From NCBI GenBank assembly GCA_023429995.1, contig JAEZCE010000070.1, positions 1 through 64,000 on the forward strand: a stretch of DNA of 64,000 bases. Direction: 5' to 3'. Within the stretch, counting starts at the first letter, position 1. Each line of letters begins with the position of its first letter. This stretch comes from Bacillota bacterium (GTDB lineage: Bacteria > Bacillota > UBA4882 > UBA8346). The notes below the pieces were generated by a model. The model was given only the letters and a program-made list of their open reading frames with translations. It was not told the DNA's origin and did not search any database. The translations under genes and the position numbers were made by a program. Shown one piece after another: positions 1-8,925 of this stretch.

Positions 1-343
1 CGAAGAACGGATTTCAGGGGTCGCCAGAGATGGTAGACGGCCGGAGAATGCCGGTCATTGCGTCGCTACTTAATTTTGCGGCGGGAAAGCGTTCCCCAAA
101 TCTTTTCGGAATGGAATCGTTTGTTTCCAAGCGCCTCGCCCAAGGGTGGCCCCATGGCTTAAAGCCCAGCGGGGATTGGGTTTAGGGGTAATGTGGGGCA
201 GAGGGGGTGTTGTAGAAAGAGATATATATTTCTTTGTAATAATTGTTTCCGGGATTTTTTCAAAATTATCGAAACAAAATTTTGAGGGACATGGATTGCG
301 GGGGCGATAGTTTGATTAAAATTGGGCCACCCCTCCAACTTGC

Positions 344-362
344 TTCCTCCCAGAGGGAGGAA
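344..362. other. Short perfect hairpin
   Basis: TTCCTCCC, loop AGA, GGGAGGAA: an 8-bp perfect stem inside the non-coding left end. It could be a remnant of an intron stem-loop; there is no U-tract to make it a terminator. Confidence 0.4.
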
Positions 363-419
363 CGAAAGTGGTTTAAGTATGTTCCTTTAAAGATTCCTCT
401 GGAATATGACGGAAAACTG

Positions 420-786
420 GTGATTTCAAATTGTTTCACGCTAACTTAAGGCTGGATGGAGTAAGGATTTGTTGACCCAATAAACACCTCAATGTATAGC
501 GTGCCAAGGTCTCCGACCCCGGGGTGCCCGTTCAACCTTGCCTTATCGGTTGCCCGGATATTGCCTTCTGGCGAGACAAAACCATCGGCCTACCCATTTA
601 GCCAATTTCGGGGCTCCATCCCTTCAGCATTGCTTTCGGCCCACTACCTCGTTTGCCTACGCTTAATCCGCCGGATTACTCCTACAGACCCAAGGCTAAC
701 TACTGGCGGTTGGCTATTCCTTACCAGGGAGGCTTTCCACCTCCTATGTGACATGACCTATGCCTGGACGCTCCGTCTCTGTGGCA
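420..786 (-). other. Group II intron RNA relic (domain I region)
   Basis: Read on the minus strand, about 760 down to 450 has the ordered conserved blocks of a bacterial group II intron domain I: GGAGGTGGAAAGCCTCC, CCGCCAGTAGTTAGCCTTG, GGAGTAATCCGGCGGATT, GGGCCGAAAGCAATGCTG, AATGGGTAGGCCGATG, GGCACCCCGGGGTCGGAGA and, nearer 450, CAGCCTTAAGTTAGCG. The 5' edge is probably near 786. No reverse transcriptase reading frame follows at lower coordinates, and I could not find a domain V hairpin between 1 and 420, so this looks like a truncated or decayed intron whose remainder may lie outside the window. The plus-strand open frame across it is a shadow. The family call rests on remembered consensus blocks, not on a covariance-model search. 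Confidence 0.65.
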
Positions 787-807
787 TGTTTAAAAAATTT
801 TCCATTT

Positions 808-971
808 GAACTAGAAAAAGCTCCTTCTGAGCTACTAAAAGCTCGCTCTGAACTAGAAAAAGGTACCTCTGAGCTACTAAAAGCTCGCTCCGAACTAGAA
901 AAAGCTCCCCGAGCTATTAAAAGCCCGCTCCGAACTAGAAAAAGCTCCCCGAGCTATTAAAAGCTCGCTCT
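808..971. repeat. Tandem repeat, 42/42/40/40 nt (two 21-nt half units each)
   Basis: Four head-to-tail copies at 808-849, 850-891, 892-931 and 932-971. Each starts GAACTAGAAAAAG and contains GAGCTAYTAAAAGCYCGCTC. Each 42-nt copy is itself two diverged 21-nt units. On the plus strand the first two copies would read as heptads (ELEKAPS, ELLKARS), but copies 3 and 4 have lost 2 nt each, which breaks the frame, and there is no credible start upstream. It abuts the presumed 5' edge of the intron relic. It is either non-coding or a fossil of a coiled-coil coding repeat. Confidence 0.8.
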
Positions 972-1051
972 GCCGCTTATGCTCGCTGCCGTTTTTTTAT
1001 CTCTAAATCATGTTCCTCCGGTCTACTTTACCCCCGGTTCATAGTTTTTTC

Positions 1052-1903
1052 TCAAATAGGATTTACATGATTTCTCTCAAGGTTTTTCACTATCTCATGG
1101 TAACGTTCAGTCGCAAGTTCGCTGGGTTCCCCTTTTTTACAGAAAATAAATCCGGCTAACTTCTGATTGGGGCGTTCCACAATAATCTGACCATTAATTA
1201 CCTTGGATTCCAACACCGCGAGCGCCTCCAAAAATCTCCGGTCTTTCTTTGCCTTATCATAAAAAGACAAAACATAGACATAAAAGAAAAGGTTGTAATT
1301 TACGAAAGGATACGCCACTTGCATAAATAAGGTGCCGATTCCATAGTGACAGGGGCCGAGAGGTATACGGGTTTCCCAATGAGCGAGCAGGAACTCAACC
1401 CCTTTGTCAAGAGCTTCGTGGGTATTGAGAAAATGTGTAAATCTGAAAGCGTCTAAAGCCGCCAAGGTTGGGCCCGGATTGGAAAACTCCGTTTCCGGGC
1501 CTCTTCCGAAGCTGAACTTACTGCAACGCCAACCACCATCGGTATGCTGAATTTCTAACAGGTGATCCAATGTTCTCTTGAGCCGGCTGTCAACAGCATA
1601 ACCCAAATGACAAAGAGTTCTGGCGGCGTTAATGGTATGGCAAGGGTATATTGCGCCTTGCGGGGAAAGCTTAAATCGTCCGTCTTCCCGCCAGGTACTT
1701 ACGATCAGGTCGGCAGTCTCTTTTACTATAGGTTCGGAACGGTCTATTCCCAATTCTAACAGCATCAATATGCAATCGAGAGTTGTGAAGGGACTTCCTT
1801 TCATGAGCCGCTTGTCGGGAGTAGCCCAATAATCGCCACCATTTTGATGGCGTTTTGCCAAAATTCCTTCCAAATCGGATTGATATTGCTTATTTACCGT
1901 CAC
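1052..1903 (-). CDS. Prenyltransferase/squalene-cyclase-like alpha-toroid protein
   Basis: 283 residues, GTG start with a strong GGAGGGGAGATAGCC ribosome site directly upstream. The protein is made of the helical repeats typical of the squalene cyclase / prenyltransferase beta-subunit superfamily, seen as QHTDGGW (about residues 119-125), WREDGRF and YPCHTINAARTL. It is about half the length of a true squalene-hopene cyclase (about 630 aa) and the DXDD catalytic motif of those enzymes is absent. A terpene cyclase activity is therefore not supported; a binding or processing role is equally possible. It appears monocistronic, flanked by the non-coding left end and the secreted hydrolase gene. 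Confidence 0.6.
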   Translation of the reverse strand: MTVNKQYQSDLEGILAKRHQNGGDYWATPDKRLMKGSPFTTLDCILMLLELGIDRSEPIVKETADLIVSTWREDGRFKLSPQGAIYPCHTINAARTLCHLGYAVDSRLKRTLDHLLEIQHTDGGWRCSKFSFGRGPETEFSNPGPTLAALDAFRFTHFLNTHEALDKGVEFLLAHWETRIPLGPCHYGIGTLFMQVAYPFVNYNLFFYVYVLSFYDKAKKDRRFLEALAVLESKVINGQIIVERPNQKLAGFIFCKKGEPSELATERYHEIVKNLERNHVNPI

Positions 1904-2074
1904 GGCTATCTCCCCTCCATATCTTGACTTGCCGGCTATTTCTCCCCATTGGTACGAACGATATCCCTATCGAAAATACATTCACCGCATTCCATTTTTT
2001 ATCGCGAAATAAGGGTTATTTGGGATACAATTTATGAAACAACTTGCTTTAAAGTAAGGAGCCTGCCCTATAAA

Positions 2075-2893
2075 CTAATTTAAATTGATGGGGATGCGGT
2101 GCCCGCCCTTTTTTAACTCCCTGGGAAGCCAATAGGTTTTTCCCTCCGAATAACGATGATTGGGGAAAATAGTAACCTGCAAAGTTTTCAGATCGAAAAT
2201 ATAAGAATAAACCGTTGGATATTGGCCTTCCTGATGAGTTTGATCCAAAAGCGTCTTAACCCTTTCCTTGGTAATGGTTTGGCGCTGAACCTCCTTGAAT
2301 GCGGCTTGGATCGTATTGAACCTTTTACAGGGATAGTTGCCGATTTTCGAATCGGTGAGGGTAAAATTGGTAATCACTTGGTATGTTTTTTCGTTCTTGA
2401 TAAATACATAATCGTTTCGGGACCATTCAACAACACAAGAATTTCCGGTCCGGTCCGCAATCAACAAATGCTCCTGTCCAAATTGAGGCCAGTTGTATTT
2501 TTTGATCACTTCAACCGCTTCATCAACGGTCCGGCATTTTTTTAAGATTAAATACATTAAATCTTCTTCAGTATTGATACGTTGCGGATTTCTTTGATAT
2601 TTTTGGGACGACAACGAGGCCCAGTCAAAACAGAGACCATATTCATTGATTCCGGCTTGGGGATATTGGGGCAAATAGGAATTCCATCCCATCACCATAT
2701 AACCATAATCCTGCTTATTACCGGGAGTTACGGAAATGATCGGGTCCGTAAAGAACCAATCTTCATTGCCGGCGAAATAATCCGTAGCGGACCCTTTCAC
2801 ATAAAAAATCGTGCAAGCCAGCGTCTGAATGGTCATCATAGTGAACCCCAACAAACAAAATAACCCAATGAAAAAAAATCTTTTAAGTCCCAT
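2075..2893 (-). CDS. Secreted linear-amide C-N hydrolase (Ntn family, choloylglycine hydrolase-like)
   Basis: 272 residues from the ATG at 2893, chosen over an upstream ATG at 2950 because AAGGGG lies 9-11 nt before it and the protein then starts directly with a signal peptide (MGLKRFFFIGLFCLL...). The segment after it begins LACTIF; in N-terminal-nucleophile hydrolases of this type (penicillin V acylase, bile-salt hydrolase, acyl-CoA:6-APA acyltransferase relatives) the exposed Cys is the catalytic nucleophile. Family signatures GNEDWFF, GINEYGLCFD and ITNF are present. It likely cleaves an amide such as an N-acyl amino acid or peptide outside the cell; the substrate is unknown. It could instead be lipid-anchored through that Cys, but the lipobox is poor. 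Confidence 0.72.
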   Translation of the reverse strand: MGLKRFFFIGLFCLLGFTMMTIQTLACTIFYVKGSATDYFAGNEDWFFTDPIISVTPGNKQDYGYMVMGWNSYLPQYPQAGINEYGLCFDWASLSSQKYQRNPQRINTEEDLMYLILKKCRTVDEAVEVIKKYNWPQFGQEHLLIADRTGNSCVVEWSRNDYVFIKNEKTYQVITNFTLTDSKIGNYPCKRFNTIQAAFKEVQRQTITKERVKTLLDQTHQEGQYPTVYSYIFDLKTLQVTIFPNHRYSEGKTYWLPRELKKGGHRIPINLN

Positions 2894-3004
2894 CGCTTTT
2901 TCCATCCCCTTTTCTGCTTGCATTATTTCGACCAAACCTCCCGCGCTCATTTGGATCTTTTAGAATATTTTACCATAAAGTAATCGCTTTTCGCTTAGAA
3001 TTCA

Positions 3005-3075
3005 CAAAAAAAGTGTGTATTTGATTAGCTTCATCGTAGCGATACTGCTGTTGATGAAGGTCAAATGCACACTTT
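3005..3075 (-). terminator. Large Rho-independent terminator of the cstA-like gene
   Basis: Inverted repeat: TCAAATGCACACTTT (3061-3075) pairs with AAAGTGTGTATTTGA (3010-3024) at 14 of 15 positions, and inner arms CTTCATC/GATGAAG extend the stem. On the minus strand the structure is followed by a run of seven T, as expected for an intrinsic terminator downstream of the gene ending at 3140. Confidence 0.75.
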
Positions 3076-3139
3076 CCGGTGGTAAAAACCCGACCCATTT
3101 AAAGCGGTTGTATTGGGCTATTTTATAATGGATTACGGG

Positions 3140-4579
3140 TCACACATTGAGGCCGCTATGGATATCAACCGCTTTTCCAATATTCCGCTTAAAGATGACT
3201 CCCACAAACAAGATCAACAGGACGACGGCTCCCACGATCCCGGCCGAGTAAGCAACGGCTAGCGGCAGATGAAACCCTTCTGGAGCTTGAAATATGTAAG
3301 TCACCGAAACCGCTGTCATAAAAGTAGCCGGTATGGTGGCGATCCAGTGGGAGATATTGCTGCGAACAAGATAAACCGCGCCAGCCCAAAGGGCGATCAT
3401 CGCCAGCGTCTGGTTGGACCAGGCGAAATACCTCCAAATAATATCGAAATTTAATTGGGAAAGAGTCCCGCCGACAATAAAAAGCGGCACCGCGATATAA
3501 AGACGTTTCAGAACCGGCTTTTGATTGGTGTTAAGCCAGTCGGCAATGGTCAATCTGGCGCTGCGGAATGCGGTATCACCGGAAGTGATCGGGCAGACGA
3601 TAACACCCAGTATGGCTAAAACTCCACCAACACCACCCAAAAGTGAAACCGAAACGGTATGAACCACCCCACCCGGTCCTCCCTCTTTCATGGCCGCCGC
3701 CAGACCCGGGGTGCCGTGGAAAAATGCGATTCCGGCCGCGGCCCAGATCAAGGCGATGATGCCTTCGGCGACCATGGCTCCATAAAAAACGCGCCGCCCG
3801 TATTTTTCATTTTGAATGCAGCGGGCCATTAAAGGTGATTGAGTGGCATGAAATCCGCTGATGGCGCCGCAGGCGATCGATACAAACAACATGGACCAAA
3901 TCGGCAATCCCTGGGGATGCAGGTTTGCCAACGTGAAAGGAGGCAACTGATAACCTTTGAATAACAGACCCCCGATGATTCCAACACCCATAACTATTAA
4001 AATCAGTCCAAAAACGGGATAAATCCGGCCGATTAATTTATCAATCGGCAGCATGGTCGCTAAGAAATAATAAACCAAGACCACAATCAGCCAAAAATTA
4101 AAATCAAGGGCTTTTGGAGTCAGGCTGGCCAATAATTTGGCCGGGCCGGTCATAAAGACCGTTCCCACCAGGATCAACAGAATGACGGAAAAGACCCGCA
4201 TCACGTTTTTCATCACCGGGCCAAGATAAATACCGGCTATTTCGGAAATACTGGCGCCGTTATTCCGCACTGAAAGCATCCCGGTCAGATAATCATGAAC
4301 ACCGCCTGCAAAAATACAACCGAAAACGATCCACAAAAATGCCACCGGTCCCCAAAGGGCTCCTGCAATCGCGCCAAAGATGGGACCAAGACCGGCGATG
4401 TTCAGCAATTGGATCAGAAAGATATTCTTCCAGTCCATCGGCACGTAATCCACCCCATCAGTCAGGGCGTTTGCCGGGGTCGTTCTGGTTTGGTCGGGTT
4501 TAAAAAGTTTTTCCATCAGCAAACCGTAAGTAAAATAGCCCACAATCAGAATCGCCGCCGAAATAAAAAATAAGAGCAT
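3140..4579 (-). CDS. CstA/BtsT-family peptide or pyruvate transporter
   Basis: 479 residues from the ATG at 4579, preceded by an ideal GGAGGG site (the upstream in-frame ATG lacks one). It is a polytopic membrane protein of the carbon starvation protein A family: N-terminal LIVGYFTYG, then the conserved block DYVPMDWKNIFLIQLLNIAGLGPI..GA and later SGFHATQSPL and SGDTAFRSARL. The length matches the short Firmicutes form. Members include E. coli CstA and the pyruvate/H+ symporter BtsT (YjiY). The gene lies just downstream of a LytS-LytTR two-component pair on the same strand. That mirrors the E. coli BtsSR-BtsT logic, so pyruvate or a related small acid is the best substrate guess. Confidence 0.88.
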   Translation of the reverse strand: MLLFFISAAILIVGYFTYGLLMEKLFKPDQTRTTPANALTDGVDYVPMDWKNIFLIQLLNIAGLGPIFGAIAGALWGPVAFLWIVFGCIFAGGVHDYLTGMLSVRNNGASISEIAGIYLGPVMKNVMRVFSVILLILVGTVFMTGPAKLLASLTPKALDFNFWLIVVLVYYFLATMLPIDKLIGRIYPVFGLILIVMGVGIIGGLLFKGYQLPPFTLANLHPQGLPIWSMLFVSIACGAISGFHATQSPLMARCIQNEKYGRRVFYGAMVAEGIIALIWAAAGIAFFHGTPGLAAAMKEGGPGGVVHTVSVSLLGGVGGVLAILGVIVCPITSGDTAFRSARLTIADWLNTNQKPVLKRLYIAVPLFIVGGTLSQLNFDIIWRYFAWSNQTLAMIALWAGAVYLVRSNISHWIATIPATFMTAVSVTYIFQAPEGFHLPLAVAYSAGIVGAVVLLILFVGVIFKRNIGKAVDIHSGLNV

Positions 4580-4635
4580 GAAATCCCTCCTTTTTTCTTT
4601 GATTATAGGTGGAGCGAACCATTCATGAGGTGATT

Positions 4636-4676
4636 TCAGGCCCAAATGTTAAAAAGAGTGGTTGTTTGGTTGAATT
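4636..4676 (-). promoter_or_regulatory. Candidate LytTR-regulator site upstream of cstA-like gene
   Basis: The 113-nt gap between the regulator stop and the transporter start contains, on the minus strand, a CAACCAAACAACCACTC stretch: a direct repeat CAACCA/CAACCA plus ACCACTCT, which resembles the ACCRCTYA half-site described for BtsR. Only one half-site looks good, so this is a weak call based on position and resemblance. Confidence 0.25.
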
Positions 4677-4692
4677 TTAGGTTTCAATTTTG

Positions 4693-5442
4693 TTAAAAAT
4701 CCAGCAACATTCGAAAATCTTTAATGATATTGCGGCTGATGATGATCTCTTCCTGCGGGTAATTTTTCACCTTAATCATATACGAATTATTAAACCAGGG
4801 TTGAATCTCGGTAATATGGTCCAAATTCACCAAGTAACTCCGATTTACCCGGTAAAAATGATTGTTTTTGAGCTTTTCCTGAAAATAACCGAGGGTCTGA
4901 TGGGAAATAAATTCGTCGTGGATAGTGCAAATACGGCAATTTCTGTCGGCCATTGCCAGAAAAACAATATCATCAATATCAATCGGGAGCACCCGATCTC
5001 CTTTCCACAAGGATAATTTTTTTAGCTTTTCTGCCATCCAGCAGGGACTAGAAGGAGTTTCTCGGGGCCAATCGGCGCTTGAGTCTGAAAACCGGGCTCG
5101 CTGCAATGCTTTTTCAACCCGCTGCTGCTCGTATGGTTTCATAATATAATCCACCGCGTTGATTTCAAAGGCTTTGACAGCATATGCATCATAGGCTGTG
5201 GAAAAAATGACTTTTAAGTTTCCGGTGATTTTTTTCCCTTCTTTAGCAAGAGTAATCCCATCCATATCCCCCAGGTTGATGTCGATGAAAGCAATATCAA
5301 TCGGGTTTGATTGAATGAGTTTTAACGCCTCATGACCGCTCCTGGCTTCAAAAATATCCGTCATTCCGATAATGTTTTCGATGAGATACCGCAATTCTTT
5401 TCTGGCGGGTTTTTCGTCATCAACCAAAAGAATTGAATTCAT
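4693..5442 (-). CDS. LytTR-family response regulator
   Basis: 249 residues from the ATG at 5442, which has GGAAGGTGA upstream; this start overlaps the kinase gene by 23 nt. The receiver domain (about 1-120) shows the acidic pocket D8/D9, phosphoacceptor D54 (FIDINLGDMDG) and the KPY lysine. The C-terminal LytTR DNA-binding domain (about 145-245) has the family signature FYRVNRSYLVNLDHI. It would be phosphorylated by the LytS-type kinase encoded immediately upstream and would control the CstA-type transporter downstream. Confidence 0.9.
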   Translation of the reverse strand: MNSILLVDDEKPARKELRYLIENIIGMTDIFEARSGHEALKLIQSNPIDIAFIDINLGDMDGITLAKEGKKITGNLKVIFSTAYDAYAVKAFEINAVDYIMKPYEQQRVEKALQRARFSDSSADWPRETPSSPCWMAEKLKKLSLWKGDRVLPIDIDDIVFLAMADRNCRICTIHDEFISHQTLGYFQEKLKNNHFYRVNRSYLVNLDHITEIQPWFNNSYMIKVKNYPQEEIIISRNIIKDFRMLLDF

Positions 5443-7147
5443 CGACAAAATCACCTTCCACCCTTTGGGGAATTTTCAAAGAAACAATCGTGCCCCCGTT
5501 TGGCCTGCCTTTTATGGAAAGCCCGTATTCCCCTCCGTAAATACCCTTTAACCGTTGATTGACATTGGTTAAACCGATACAATTTTTGGGAAGGTCATTG
5601 CTGTAAAATTTTTCAACAATCGCTTTGTCAATGCTTACACCGGTGTTTTCAATTTGAATTTCTGTTTCATTGGAAATTTTAGACGCCTTAATATAGACAT
5701 TCCCACCGTTTTCCATGGGCAGCACCCCGTGTTTAATGGCGTTTTCAACGAGAGGCTGCAAAATAAACTGCGGTAGGGAACAATCGATATCTTCCGGAAT
5801 ATCGATAATAATTTGGAGTCTATCTTCAAAACGAGCTTTTTCCAATTCCAAATAGGCGCCGATCTGTTTCAACTCGTCCTGCAGTCTGACAAAACTGTCT
5901 TTTTGCAATAAGCTATTGCGGAAATAAGTTCCCAGGCTGACTATTAATTTTTTGGCTCGTTCCGGTTTGGTTAAACAAAACGCACTGATGGTATTGAGGG
6001 AATTAAAAAGGAAATGGGGATTTACCTGAGATTGTAATGCTTTTAGCTCTGCTCGCTGGCAAAGCTTTTTTTGATACTCGATATCGGCCAATTCCAATTG
6101 GGTTGAAAAAATACGGGCCAGCCCCCTGGCTAAGGAAATATGAACGTTGGAAATTCCATTTTCTCTGGCAAGATAGATCTGAATTGTCCCGACGATTTCC
6201 GCATTTTTTGATAAGGGGACAATTACGGCGGAGCGCAGTTTACATCCTGGATAAGGGCAACCGATTCCCCCATGCTCATTGATTACAGTCATTTCTCCAG
6301 TCCCGATTACTTTTTGATATAAATCCGACTGAATGTCAATATTCCCCTGATGGTGATCGCAGCCAAGGCCATGATGAGCCAATATCTCTTTACGATCTGT
6401 AATCGCCACGGCTGAAACTCCGGACATTTCAAAAATAATCCCGGCCACTTTCCGGATATCCTCTTTGTTATGAAAGCCTTTTCGTAAATAACTCAAACAG
6501 CGGTCGGTAATATCCAAGGCTAGTTTAGTTTGGAGAGCGGCTTCTTTTTCCTGCTCTTTATAGATCCCGTCGATAAATCCAATAAAAAAGGCAACTCCAA
6601 AGGGATTTAAGAAAACCATGGGCACCCAAATAATTTTCACCAACTCGAGAGCTTCGGAAAAAGGGTGAGCCATCGAGAGAATGACCGTCATTTGGAGTAA
6701 TTCGGCAAACATTCCGACGATCAAAGCGTGGAGCCAGCTATGAGCGCGGTTTTTGAAAAAGTTGGCGACAAAACCGCCAATAGCCCCTTCAATTACAGTG
6801 GATACGGCGCATGCCCCGGCGGTAAATCCATGAATATCAATGACCCAGCGATGAAAGCCAGCGAGCAGTCCGGCGCCGATGCCTACAAAAGGGCCGCCAT
6901 AAATGCCTCCAACCATGACGCCGATGATCCTCGAATTGGCAATGGCGCCCTTTACCGGTGTTCCTACGTAAGTGGCGAAAATGCCAATCCCCGCAAAAAT
7001 AAACATCAGCAAGATTTTATGAAAAAAACGATTGTTATTCCCGGTAACTAAATTTTTAAAAATCTTGGTTTTCGATAAAAGGTAGGCGATCATAATGATG
7101 GTACTCATATTGGTCAGTAACTTCATCACCACACGAATCGTAACCAT
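5420..7147 (-). CDS. LytS-type sensor histidine kinase (5TMR-LYT, GAF, His-kinase)
   Basis: 575 residues from the ATG at 7147 (AGAGGTG 9 nt upstream). The N-terminal half has five to six membrane segments of the 5TMR-LYT type (KGAIANSRIIGVMVGG, YGGPFVGIGAGLLAG). A GAF-like domain follows (about 220-350), then the kinase core with phospho-His in QSQVNPHFLFNSLNTIS and an ATPase domain (PLVENAIKHG, GGTIVSLKIP). This is the architecture of LytS, BtsS and YpdA. It is translationally coupled to the regulator (23-nt overlap). Pyruvate is the ligand of E. coli BtsS; the ligand here is inferred only from the adjacent transporter. Confidence 0.9.
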   Translation of the reverse strand: MVTIRVVMKLLTNMSTIIMIAYLLSKTKIFKNLVTGNNNRFFHKILLMFIFAGIGIFATYVGTPVKGAIANSRIIGVMVGGIYGGPFVGIGAGLLAGFHRWVIDIHGFTAGACAVSTVIEGAIGGFVANFFKNRAHSWLHALIVGMFAELLQMTVILSMAHPFSEALELVKIIWVPMVFLNPFGVAFFIGFIDGIYKEQEKEAALQTKLALDITDRCLSYLRKGFHNKEDIRKVAGIIFEMSGVSAVAITDRKEILAHHGLGCDHHQGNIDIQSDLYQKVIGTGEMTVINEHGGIGCPYPGCKLRSAVIVPLSKNAEIVGTIQIYLARENGISNVHISLARGLARIFSTQLELADIEYQKKLCQRAELKALQSQVNPHFLFNSLNTISAFCLTKPERAKKLIVSLGTYFRNSLLQKDSFVRLQDELKQIGAYLELEKARFEDRLQIIIDIPEDIDCSLPQFILQPLVENAIKHGVLPMENGGNVYIKASKISNETEIQIENTGVSIDKAIVEKFYSNDLPKNCIGLTNVNQRLKGIYGGEYGLSIKGRPNGGTIVSLKIPQRVEGDFVDEFNSFG

Positions 7148-7287
7148 CGCCAAAACACCTCTTGGGTTTCAATGACCCGTTGTATTTAAGAATCACCAAA
7201 ATAATTGAGAAATTTCAACAATAATATTATACATTATTTTCCCGAATGATTATTTTTTTATTTTTTCCGATGATAATTTTGGGAAAA

Positions 7288-7331
7288 GAAAAATCCGGCG
7301 GAAATAGCCGACAAGCGGCCACTTCGCCGGA
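7288..7331 (-). terminator. Intrinsic terminator after asnS
   Basis: On the minus strand TCCGGCG (7331-7325) pairs with CGCCGGA (7300-7294), with an inner GGCC/GGC helix, followed by TTTTTCTTTTCC. It lies just past the asnS stop codon. Confidence 0.75.
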
Positions 7332-7387
7332 CAATAGAGCGGTATTTCATCGACTTTAACCGAGTTCACCACATTCTTTCCCTAAGC

Positions 7388-8779
7388 TTAGAATTCTGCA
7401 GAACCCGTGGTTCGCGGAAAAGGGATGACATCCCGGATATTGGACATGCCCGTTAAATACATGATGATTCTCTCAAACCCCAGTCCATAGCCGGCGTGCT
7501 TGGTTCCGCCATACTTTCGGGTATCCAGGTACCACCCATAATCTGCGGTGGATAATCCCAGCTCTTTCAGGCGGCTTTCCAGAACCTCCAGCCGCTCTTC
7601 ACGCTGACTGCCGCCAATGATTTCCCCTACTCCCGGAACAAGCAAATCCATAGCGGCGACGGTTTTTTGGTCGTCATTCATTCGCATATAAAAAGCTTTG
7701 ATTTCTTTGGGGTAATTGATGACAAATACCGGTTTTTTAAATATTTTTTCCGTTAAGTACCGTTCATGTTCGGTTTGGAGGTCGCTGCCCCACTTGACGG
7801 GATATTCGAAGGCGGCTTTTTCCTTTAACAAAAGTTCGACAGCCTCCGTGTAAGTGATTTTGCCAAAATCCGAATTCACAATGTTGTTTAATCGTTCCAA
7901 CAAACCCTGATCAATAAAATTATTGAAAAAATCCATTTCCTCCGGGGCGTTTTCCATTACATACCGGATTAAATATTTCACCATTTCTTCTGCCAAATCC
8001 ATATTGTCTTCCAATTCGGCAAAGGCGATTTCCGGTTCGATCATCCAAAATTCAGCCGCATGCCTTGGCGTATTGGATTTTTCGGCCCTAAAAGTCGGCC
8101 CGAAAGTATAAATATTGCGGAATGCCATACAGAAAGTTTCGCCGCTTAATTGGCCGCTGACTGTCAAATTGGTTTCCTTGCCAAAGAAATCCTGTCCGTA
8201 GTCTATCTTTCCCAAATCGTTTTTGGGCGGATTCTCCATATTGAGGGTGGTCACCCGGAACATTTCCCCCGCGCCTTCGCAATCGCTACCGGTGATCAAC
8301 GGAGTATGGACATATACAAAGTTCCGTTCCTGAAAGAAACGGTGAATTGCAAAGGCCGCCAGTGAACGGACTCTGAATACGGCGGCAAAAGTATTGGTTC
8401 TGGGTCTTAAATGAGCGATGGTTCTTAAAAATTCAAAGGAATGCTTTTTCTTCTGCAGCGGATAATCAGGGGTCGAAGCGCCGGCAATTATGATTTGATT
8501 CGCTTTCAATTCGAAAGGCTGTTTAGCGCCGGGACTTTCCACCAATTGACCGCTAACTTCGATGGAAGAACCCACGGAGAGTTTCACGATTTGAGCGAAA
8601 TTCTCCAAGGAGTCGTCAAATACCACTTGCAAATTTTTGAAGAAGGAACCGTCGTTTAATTCTATAAATCCGAATGTTTTTGAGTCCCGGAGCGTACGCA
8701 CCCAACCTGAAAGATGGACCTCCCGGTTTAAATGAGCGGTTGTTTCCCGGAACAACTGTTTAATGAGTAATTTTTCCAA
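7388..8779 (-). CDS. asnS: Asparaginyl-tRNA synthetase
   Basis: Class IIb aminoacyl-tRNA synthetase that charges tRNA-Asn. I place the start at the TTG at 8779 (GTGGGGG 8 nt upstream), giving 463 residues, the usual AsnRS length; the open frame continues to 8908 but that extension resembles nothing. The N-terminal OB-fold anticodon-binding domain (VHLSGWVRTLRDSKTFGFIEL) leads to class II motif 2 (FRAEKSNTPRHAAEFWMIEPE) and motif 3 (GYGLGFERIIMYLTGM). GVGEIIGGSQREERLE is typical of AsnRS. No T-box leader could be recognised upstream. Confidence 0.95.
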   Translation of the reverse strand: MEKLLIKQLFRETTAHLNREVHLSGWVRTLRDSKTFGFIELNDGSFFKNLQVVFDDSLENFAQIVKLSVGSSIEVSGQLVESPGAKQPFELKANQIIIAGASTPDYPLQKKKHSFEFLRTIAHLRPRTNTFAAVFRVRSLAAFAIHRFFQERNFVYVHTPLITGSDCEGAGEMFRVTTLNMENPPKNDLGKIDYGQDFFGKETNLTVSGQLSGETFCMAFRNIYTFGPTFRAEKSNTPRHAAEFWMIEPEIAFAELEDNMDLAEEMVKYLIRYVMENAPEEMDFFNNFIDQGLLERLNNIVNSDFGKITYTEAVELLLKEKAAFEYPVKWGSDLQTEHERYLTEKIFKKPVFVINYPKEIKAFYMRMNDDQKTVAAMDLLVPGVGEIIGGSQREERLEVLESRLKELGLSTADYGWYLDTRKYGGTKHAGYGLGFERIIMYLTGMSNIRDVIPFPRTTGSAEF

Positions 8780-8877
8780 TAGTATACCCCCACGTATAAC
8801 CTGAATTTTAGACCTGTTTTTTTTGGAAATATTTTTTGGTAAATCTTCGGTAATGAAATCAATTTTCCTGCTACCAC

Positions 8878-8925
8878 CTAGTAAAACGTTCTCTAAATAA
8901 CTACTCAATAATTGTGAACGTTTTA
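8878..8925. repeat. 48-bp palindromic repeat, copy 1
   Basis: Forty-six of 48 positions are identical to 17304-17351. The ends form an inverted repeat (TAAAACGTTCTC ... GTGAACGTTTTA). It sits in the divergent gap between asnS and the menaquinone methyltransferase gene. It may be a shared operator or a small mobile palindromic element; the sequence alone does not decide. Confidence 0.8.

Noticed and set aside
243..449. 68-codon plus-strand open frame in the left end
   Set aside because: No ribosome site and it lies across the intron-related, hairpin-rich region; no family resemblance.
492..809. 105-codon plus-strand open frame
   Set aside because: It is antisense to conserved group II intron blocks, has no ribosome site and no protein-like features.
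760..960. 66-codon frame covering the tandem repeats
   Set aside because: Frame is lost within the repeats through 2-nt deletions and the start lies in the intron relic; treated as repeat, not a gene.
808..971. Possible CRISPR array
   Set aside because: Units are contiguous with no unique spacers and there are no cas genes.
2156..2545. 129-codon plus-strand frame
   Set aside because: Antisense shadow of the Ntn-hydrolase gene, no ribosome site.
8780..8877. T-box leader for asnS
   Set aside because: No AGGGTGGNACCGCG antiterminator motif and no terminator/antiterminator pair could be found before the start codon.
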